Shown: positions 12,512 through 17,040 of the stretch, one piece after another
Layout of the letters: every line of letters starts with the position of its first letter
How positions within the stretch are numbered: position 1 is the first letter of the stretch
Assembly (NCBI GenBank): GCA_045647905.1
Contig: JAZRMZ010000038.1
Coordinates: 1 to 17,040 of the forward strand
Direction of reading: 5' to 3'
Length of the DNA: 17,040 nt
From: SIG440 sp045647905
GTDB lineage: Bacteria; Bacillota; Clostridia; Monoglobales; Monoglobaceae
The notes under the pieces: model-generated
Databases searched by the model: none
Told to the model about the DNA's origin: nothing
Seen by the model: the letters and a program-made list of their open reading frames with translations, nothing else
Program-made: the position numbers and the translations under genes

Positions 12512-12576
12512 AAGATTCTTCGTTATTGACTCGGAATGACAGAACATCGTCATACCGAGCGAAGTCGAAGCATCTT
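12512..12576. repeat. Imperfect palindromic intergenic repeat
   Basis: AAGATTCTTCG and CTCGGAATGAC on the left are mirrored on the right by GTCATACCGAG and CGAAGCATCTT, around a short centre. The pattern GTCAT-CCGAGCGAAG-CGAAG-ATCT is like dispersed MITE-type or REP-like repeats that occur in many copies in bacterial genomes. It sits between convergent genes, directly after the operon terminator. Confidence 0.6.
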
Positions 12577-12604
12577 TCCAACATTTGTTAAAGGTTTATT
12601 TTTT

Positions 12605-13495
12605 CTAATTACATTCACAACCGCATCCGCAGTCACAATCATTTTCTTCGGCACCCTTTCTGGGAGGAAAGAACTCGTCAAAGGGAAAACGAATTGTGTT
12701 GAAAAGCTCGCAGGGGTTGTTTTCTGTTGATGTGGGGCACTCCTTGCAGGGAATGCAGAAGTCTGTTGCCTCAACCAAAATCTGGGTGTTGCGTTCAAGA
12801 CGGACGATGCTGAAAAGTCCAAGGGTTACAAAAACCATTTTGCCGTCATCACCCACATAAAGCTCGTCATTGAAGCAAGCACAGATATTTTCGGGGATTG
12901 CAGGGTAATTGTCACAGCAATCACAGCAACAAGAATCGTCCTTTGTTGTCAGCTTGGCTGAAAGGGCAATGGGGTCAACAGCTTCAACAACAGCGGTGGG
13001 GAGCTTTGTTTTCTGCCACATTTCGGCAACGTTTTCACAGCTTTGACCGGAGGTTGATTCAAAGATTTTCACATTCCCTTCCGAGCCGAACAGAATAACC
13101 TTTTTGTCATAGGTCACAAGACCTTCAACCTCAACGGGGCAGGCAACTCCACGGAATGCCTCTAAGGTAACACGAATAAAGAACTTCATGTCAACGGCAT
13201 AAGAACCGCGATTGAAAGGTACGGGTTCAACGGTTGTGTATACCCAGATTATTTCAGCTTTTTTAATTTTGACATTTATTGCACGTTCAATGATTTCGCG
13301 GCTTGAATTTGTGAAATACACCCGCTGATCACGGATGCAATCTCTGTCTTTGCAGGAATCGTAAATCTGACTGGTGTTAATGCAAACACCATTGCCAAAG
13401 TCGCCATTGCGGCGGTTGGCACGGTTTTGTTGTTCAAGACAGCAATCTGCGTGAACTGCGGTGCTGTCGGTATAGCTTTCATAGTTTTCGCTCAT
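12605..13495 (-). CDS. Cys-rich protein of unknown function
   Basis: The 296-residue protein belongs to no family I can name. It has no signal peptide or membrane segment. The N-terminus contains VCINTSQIYDSCKDRDCIRD (about 37-56), a Cys-rich head resembling conserved clostridial proteins of unknown role. The middle is beta-rich. Two dense Cys clusters follow: CCCDCCDN (about 189-196) and the C-terminal CDCGCGCECN. Such clusters could bind metal or form cross-links, as in spore-coat or surface-layer proteins, but this is only inference. AGGAGG precedes the ATG. It is divergent from the gene at 13579. The stop is TAG, with an in-frame TAA two codons on. Confidence 0.8.
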   Translation of the reverse strand: MSENYESYTDSTAVHADCCLEQQNRANRRNGDFGNGVCINTSQIYDSCKDRDCIRDQRVYFTNSSREIIERAINVKIKKAEIIWVYTTVEPVPFNRGSYAVDMKFFIRVTLEAFRGVACPVEVEGLVTYDKKVILFGSEGNVKIFESTSGQSCENVAEMWQKTKLPTAVVEAVDPIALSAKLTTKDDSCCCDCCDNYPAIPENICACFNDELYVGDDGKMVFVTLGLFSIVRLERNTQILVEATDFCIPCKECPTSTENNPCELFNTIRFPFDEFFPPRKGAEENDCDCGCGCECN

Positions 13496-13578
13496 ATAAA
13501 TACCTCCTAAAATATGACCTGATTTATTTTATGATACAAAGGGAAAAAGGTGCATAAAATAAACTGAGGTGAGGAACA

Positions 13579-14625
13579 ATGGCAAAATTCTGTAACTATG
13601 TTGTGTGCGGAAGCAAACTTTTGACAATTCAGCAAGGTGCATTGATGTGCATAAGCGATGCGAAAACGGAGGAGTTGATGCCGTCGTGCGTTGATTTTGA
13701 TGCTGTTTTGGATGACAGGGGCGGTGTACATATTGTTGCAACCGATGAGGCAGGAGATTTGATATATATAAGGAATGTTTCCGACAGGTGGGGAAAGGGC
13801 ATCGTTGGGAGGAAAATAAAGGCTGAAAACATTTTTGTGTTTTATCGGAATCGCAAAACAGAGATTTTTTATGCCCAAGATGGAAACCTTGTGAAGCAGG
13901 CTGTGGGGGATGAAGTGTATTCGGCAGAGGTAATTGCGGAGCTTTGGACTTCGACAATTTTTTTTGCTGACACAGATGATGTGTACTATGTCAATTCAAA
14001 AGGAAAGCTGTGTTGCGGAAAGGGCGAAATCCATACATCGGGAGAGGTTGATTTTGTGTTTTCGGCAGGTGGTTATTTTTGCTTTAAGGACAGGGAGGGA
14101 TTGAAGTATGCAGAAGCGTTGAATCCCGATTCCCTGACAAATCTCACAAAAAAGCACGGAAAGACTGCAAAGTGTCCGATAATTACTGAATCTGCTTTGT
14201 ATTGGATTGACGGCAGTTATTTGTTTTATGCTCCCAAAAAGGAGGGCGTATGGCAACGTCTGGAAAGGGCAAATATTGAGGATTTTGACAGCTTGGGAAT
14301 TTATAAATTTTGCACAGAAGCTATGGTGAAATATGAAATCGGATACCAAAAAAGCGGAACGGTATGCAGATGGGAAGATGCTGAAAAACCGCAGGATGAT
14401 GCCGAATCCCAAAGGAGTGACCGGGTGCGAAATCTCAAGAAAGAGTTTGACGATTTTTTCAGAATGGAACAGATTCTTGGAGAAATCAGGGAAATACACA
14501 GAAGAATTGCGGAAATTGATAAAAAAATTGAGTGTTTTAAGGAATTGAAAACCAGAACCGTTGTCACCAATATTCCAAAATCAATTAAAAGAAAAGATTT
14601 GTCAAAAATGCACAAAAAAGATTAA
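13579..14625 (+). CDS. Propeller-like protein with C-terminal coiled coil
   Basis: No named family recognised. The first ~270 residues are a series of short beta repeats of the type 'x-V-Y-Y-V-N-S-K-G-K-L' and 'F-Y-A-Q-D-G-N-L-V', spaced about 40-45 residues apart, as in a beta-propeller. Residues about 275-335 (AESQRSDRVRNLKKEFDDFF, then QILGEIREIHRRIAEIDKKI) form a charged coiled coil, and the tail is basic (KSIKRKDLSKMHKKD). There is no signal peptide, so it is probably cytosolic, or assembled into a structure such as a spore. GAGGTGAGG precedes ATG 13579. It is divergent from the Cys-rich gene across 83 bp, which may indicate joint regulation. Confidence 0.8.
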   Translation: MAKFCNYVVCGSKLLTIQQGALMCISDAKTEELMPSCVDFDAVLDDRGGVHIVATDEAGDLIYIRNVSDRWGKGIVGRKIKAENIFVFYRNRKTEIFYAQDGNLVKQAVGDEVYSAEVIAELWTSTIFFADTDDVYYVNSKGKLCCGKGEIHTSGEVDFVFSAGGYFCFKDREGLKYAEALNPDSLTNLTKKHGKTAKCPIITESALYWIDGSYLFYAPKKEGVWQRLERANIEDFDSLGIYKFCTEAMVKYEIGYQKSGTVCRWEDAEKPQDDAESQRSDRVRNLKKEFDDFFRMEQILGEIREIHRRIAEIDKKIECFKELKTRTVVTNIPKSIKRKDLSKMHKKD

Positions 14626-14645
14626 AAAGATTGTTTGGTTTTTGG

Positions 14646-14674
14646 TTGAAAAGTTTGGAGAAAAGTTGTATAAT
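14646..14674 (+). promoter_or_regulatory. Promoter of the EF-G-like gene
   Basis: TTGAAA (14646-14651), a 17-bp spacer and a consensus TATAAT (14669-14674). Transcription would begin near 14681, leaving a leader of about 60 nt that contains the hairpin at 14678-14719. Confidence 0.82.
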
Positions 14675-14677
14675 TAT

Positions 14678-14719
14678 GTTATTAATAACGGACAGCGTAG
14701 TTGCTATGTTGTTAATGAC
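14678..14719 (+). promoter_or_regulatory. 5' leader stem-loop of the EF-G-like gene
   Basis: GTTATTAATAAC (14678-14689) pairs with GTTGTTAATGAC (14708-14719) through 12 positions, two of them G-U. The inner part (ACAGC/GCTATGT) can extend the stem. It ends about 8 nt before the AGGAGGG ribosome site, so it could affect initiation or message stability. Confidence 0.45.
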
Positions 14720-14740
14720 TAAATTTAGGAGGGTTGAAAA

Positions 14741-16801
14741 TTGAAATTGTATGAAACATCAAAAATCAAAAACTTTTGTCTGTTAGGACACGGAAACTCA
14801 GGAAAGACATCGCTTGCAGAAGCAATTCTGAACACAGCAGGTTCCATCGAGAGAATGGGAAAGACTCAGGACGGCAACACCGTTATGGATTTTGATCCCG
14901 AAGAAATCAAGCGTAAATTCTCGATTAGTGCAGCAGTGGCTACTTGTGACTGGAGCGGCACAAAGTTTAATATTATAGATACCCCCGGATTCTTTGACTT
15001 TGTTGGTGAGGTTCAGCAGAGTATAAAGGTTGCAGACGCCGCAATTATTGTTCTAAGCGGTAAGTCAGGTTTGACGGTTGGGGCTGAAAAGGCTTGGAAG
15101 TATGCAGATGAAGCCGGAATCCCCAAAATGATATTCATCAACAAGGTTGATGACGAGCGTGTTAATTATTATGGTGTTCTTGAACAGCTCAGAGAAAAAT
15201 ACGGAAAAAAGATTGCTCCCCTGCAGGTTCCCATTCGTGAAGGCGAAAAAATCACGGGTTTTGTTAATGTGGTTGAAGGCGAAGCAAGAAGATATATGGG
15301 CGATATGACTGTTACGGCTCCAATTCCCGAAGGTATGGAAGATGACATTGCTCCTGTTCGTGAAATGATTAATGAAGCCGTTGCTGAAAGCTCGGAAGAA
15401 ATGATGGAGAGATATTTTGCAGGCGAAAGCTTTACACTTGCTGAAACATATGAGGCACTCCGTGCAGGTGTTGCGGCAGGTGATATTGTTCCTGTTCTTT
15501 GCGGAAGTGCATTCAACAAGCTTGGAATTGCATCGCTTATGAATGCCATTGTTGCTTACTTCCCGTCGCCTGATTCATCGGAGGATTTCTTTATTGCACA
15601 CAAGGAAGACGGTTCGGATGCAAGACGTAAGGTTGATGTTAATGACCCGTTGGCGGCACTTGTTTTCAAGACCGTTGCCGATCCTTATGTTGGCAAGCTG
15701 TCATATTTCAAGGTTTATTCAGGTATTATGACTCCCGACACAACCGTTTATAACTCGGTTACGGGAACAAACGAAAGAATCGGTAAGATTTTTGCTGTTG
15801 TGGGCAAAAAGCAGATTGAAGTTGAAAAGCTCAATGCAGGTGATATTGGTGCGGTTACAAAACTTGCAAATACAAATACCGGTGATACGCTGTGCAGTCT
15901 CAGTGACCGTATAGTTATTGATGGAATTGAATTTGCAAAGCCAAATACTTCAATGGCGGTTCTTCCCAAGGCAAAGGGCGATGAAGACAAAATCAGTCAG
16001 GGTCTCAATAAGCTCATGGATGAAGACAAGACTTTTGCTCTTGAAAATAACACAGAAACACGTCAGATGATTATCAAGGGTATGGGCGACCAGCATATTG
16101 ATATTCTCATCAATAAGCTCAAAAACAAGTTTGGTGTTGACGTAACTCTCACCGAGCCAAGAGTGGCATACCGTGAAGCAATCCGCAAGCCTGTCAAGGT
16201 TGAAGGAAAGCACAAAAAGCAGTCCGGTGGTCACGGTCAGTACGGACACGTATGGATTGAATTTGAACCCTATGATGACGGTCTTCTCTTTGAAGAAAAG
16301 GTGTTTGGCGGTTCTGTTCCCAAGAACTACTTCCCTGCTGTTGAAAAGGGCCTTCAGGAAAGTATGCGTCAGGGTGTTCTTGCAGGCTATCCCATGGTTG
16401 GTCTCAAGGCGACTTTGGTTGACGGTTCATATCATCCCGTTGATTCTTCTGAAATGGCGTTCAAAACTGCAGCTTCGCTGGCGTTTAAGGCAGGTATGGA
16501 GCAGGCAAGTCCTGTGCTGCTTGAACCCATCGGACATCTGAAAGTTTTTGTTCCCGACAGCTATACCGGCGACATTATCGGTGATATTAATAAGCGTCGC
16601 GGACAGATGCTGGGAATGACACCTCAGGGCGACGGAATCACTCTTATTGAGGGCGAAGTTCCCATGGCTGAGATGCATACATATTCATCGGATTTGCGTT
16701 CAATGACTCAGGCAAAGGGAAGTTATGAATTTGAATTTGAGAGATACCAGGATGCACCTCAGAATGTTGTTGAAAAAGTAATAGCTGAAAGCAAAGCGTA
16801 A
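14741..16801 (+). CDS. Elongation factor G-like GTPase (EF-G-2 type)
   Basis: This 686-residue translational GTPase has the five-domain EF-G layout. G1 GHGNSGKTS is at 16-24, G3 DTPGF at 80-84, and G4 NKVD at 134-137. Domain II follows, then domain IV around GKHKKQSGGHGQYGHVWIEF and the C-terminal fold. The residue after DTPG is Phe84, whereas canonical EF-G has the catalytic His (DTPGH). The switch I RGIT motif is also altered (KFSI). The same feature, with Tyr, is known in Thermus EF-G-2, so this is probably a paralogue with slow or altered GTP hydrolysis rather than the housekeeping factor. The start is TTG at 14741, 8 bases after AGGAGG, in line with the MKLYETSKIKN beginning. It is monocistronic, with its own promoter and terminator; no ribosomal-protein operon surrounds it. 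Confidence 0.93.
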   Translation: MKLYETSKIKNFCLLGHGNSGKTSLAEAILNTAGSIERMGKTQDGNTVMDFDPEEIKRKFSISAAVATCDWSGTKFNIIDTPGFFDFVGEVQQSIKVADAAIIVLSGKSGLTVGAEKAWKYADEAGIPKMIFINKVDDERVNYYGVLEQLREKYGKKIAPLQVPIREGEKITGFVNVVEGEARRYMGDMTVTAPIPEGMEDDIAPVREMINEAVAESSEEMMERYFAGESFTLAETYEALRAGVAAGDIVPVLCGSAFNKLGIASLMNAIVAYFPSPDSSEDFFIAHKEDGSDARRKVDVNDPLAALVFKTVADPYVGKLSYFKVYSGIMTPDTTVYNSVTGTNERIGKIFAVVGKKQIEVEKLNAGDIGAVTKLANTNTGDTLCSLSDRIVIDGIEFAKPNTSMAVLPKAKGDEDKISQGLNKLMDEDKTFALENNTETRQMIIKGMGDQHIDILINKLKNKFGVDVTLTEPRVAYREAIRKPVKVEGKHKKQSGGHGQYGHVWIEFEPYDDGLLFEEKVFGGSVPKNYFPAVEKGLQESMRQGVLAGYPMVGLKATLVDGSYHPVDSSEMAFKTAASLAFKAGMEQASPVLLEPIGHLKVFVPDSYTGDIIGDINKRRGQMLGMTPQGDGITLIEGEVPMAEMHTYSSDLRSMTQAKGSYEFEFERYQDAPQNVVEKVIAESKA

Positions 16802-16811
16802 TACATAAATC

Positions 16812-16838
16812 AAAAACCCCTTTTTGCAAGGGGTTTTT
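16812..16838 (+). terminator. Terminator of the EF-G-like gene
   Basis: AAAAACCCCTT and AAGGGGTTTTT form an exact 11-bp stem with a 5-nt loop; the T-run is part of the 3' arm and continues into TG. It lies 11 bp after the stop codon. Confidence 0.92.
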
Positions 16839-16855
16839 GTGCGTATAACAATTTA

Positions 16856-16884
16856 TTGACATTTTTTGTGCTATTTGGTAAAAT
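16856..16884 (+). promoter_or_regulatory. Promoter of the last gene
   Basis: TTGACA (16856-16861), a 17-bp spacer and TAAAAT (16879-16884), followed by GGAGG at 16911-16915 and ATG 16923. Confidence 0.82.
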
Positions 16885-16922
16885 ACTTATGTAAAATTTC
16901 TAAAATAAACGGAGGAATGGTT

Positions 16923-17040
16923 ATGAACAAAACAAAACTCGGTATCAGTGCAAATGCCTATGCGGCATTGGTTTTTGCGTCAGGTCTTCTTGGGATAGTT
17001 CCGGCCCTTATTCTCACCGGTGCGGTGCTTATTCTTGAAG
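16923..17040 (+). CDS. Membrane protein, 3' partial
   Basis: Only the first 39 codons are in the window: MNKTKLGISANAYAALVFAS and then a hydrophobic LLGIVPALILTGAVLILE. This gives two short hydrophobic stretches separated by a Gly-Ile-Val-Pro turn, as in small DUF4870/Tic20-like membrane proteins of Bacillota, but the family cannot be settled from this part. GGAGG sits 7 bases before the ATG, and the upstream promoter is good. Confidence 0.75.
   Translation, partial: MNKTKLGISANAYAALVFASGLLGIVPALILTGAVLILE

Noticed and set aside
13535..13560. Sporulation sigma-K-like promoter before the propeller-like gene
   Set aside because: CATAAAATA fits the -10 form CATA-N3-TA, but the AC of the -35 is spaced one or two bases short, and the motif is common in AT-rich DNA.
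1..17040. CRISPR arrays or long tandem repeats
   Set aside because: No regularly spaced identical repeats with unique spacers were found by eye; the only exact long repeat is the 46-bp att pair.

Overview
The window looks like chromosomal DNA of a low-GC, anaerobic, Gram-positive Clostridia-type bacterium (Bacillota). The evidence is AGGAGG-type ribosome sites, TTGACA/TATAAT promoters, hairpin-plus-T terminators, a superoxide reductase and an EF-G paralogue. No marker fixes the genus.

Left flank (1-3633): a redox-flavoured gene run in one direction holds the 3' end of a family-1 glycosyltransferase, a desulfoferrodoxin-type superoxide reductase, a rhodanese lipoprotein carrying a motif known from sodium-pumping decarboxylases, and a two-lobed nitroreductase. 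An apparent IS3-type end remnant and a tyrosine integrase with a shortened N-terminus follow, ending just before a displaced piece of tRNA-Lys.

Integrated element (3634-8511): a 46-bp exact direct repeat of the 3' part of tRNA-Lys(CTT) marks both ends of a roughly 4.8-kb integrative element. The intact tRNA gene is at the right end, next to the element's own XerC/D-like integrase. A leftward module encodes a 77-aa protein, a 58-aa helix-turn-helix protein, a PH-SHOCT protein and a serine recombinase with its own operator-rich promoter. A rightward module encodes a small helical protein, a winged-helix replication-type protein and a GIY-YIG protein. Between the two lies a control region with promoters, a palindromic operator and about 135 bp of helically phased A-tracts. 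I see no relaxase, capsid gene, resistance gene or recognisable cargo.

The most striking observation is that each of the three rightward genes is interrupted by exactly one in-frame TAG. The frames and protein logic continue across it (codons 5, 10 and 50). No frameshift or other stop occurs, and glutamine fits each site. If TAG is read as sense, every element gene ends at TAA or TGA, including the 58-aa gene, whose extension would end in an ATGA overlap with the next start. The flanking chromosomal genes have no internal TAG and use TAG as a terminator. This fits either an element whose rightward module is recoded TAG to Gln, or three independent amber mutations in a decaying element. No suppressor tRNA is visible here.

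Right flank (8542-17040): a leftward aldose-1-epimerase-like gene; a four-gene operon (membrane protein, ZIP metal transporter, NagD-type HAD phosphatase, membrane protein); a palindromic intergenic repeat; two divergent unrecognised genes, one Cys-rich and one propeller-like with a coiled coil; an EF-G-like GTPase lacking the catalytic His; and the start of a membrane protein gene.
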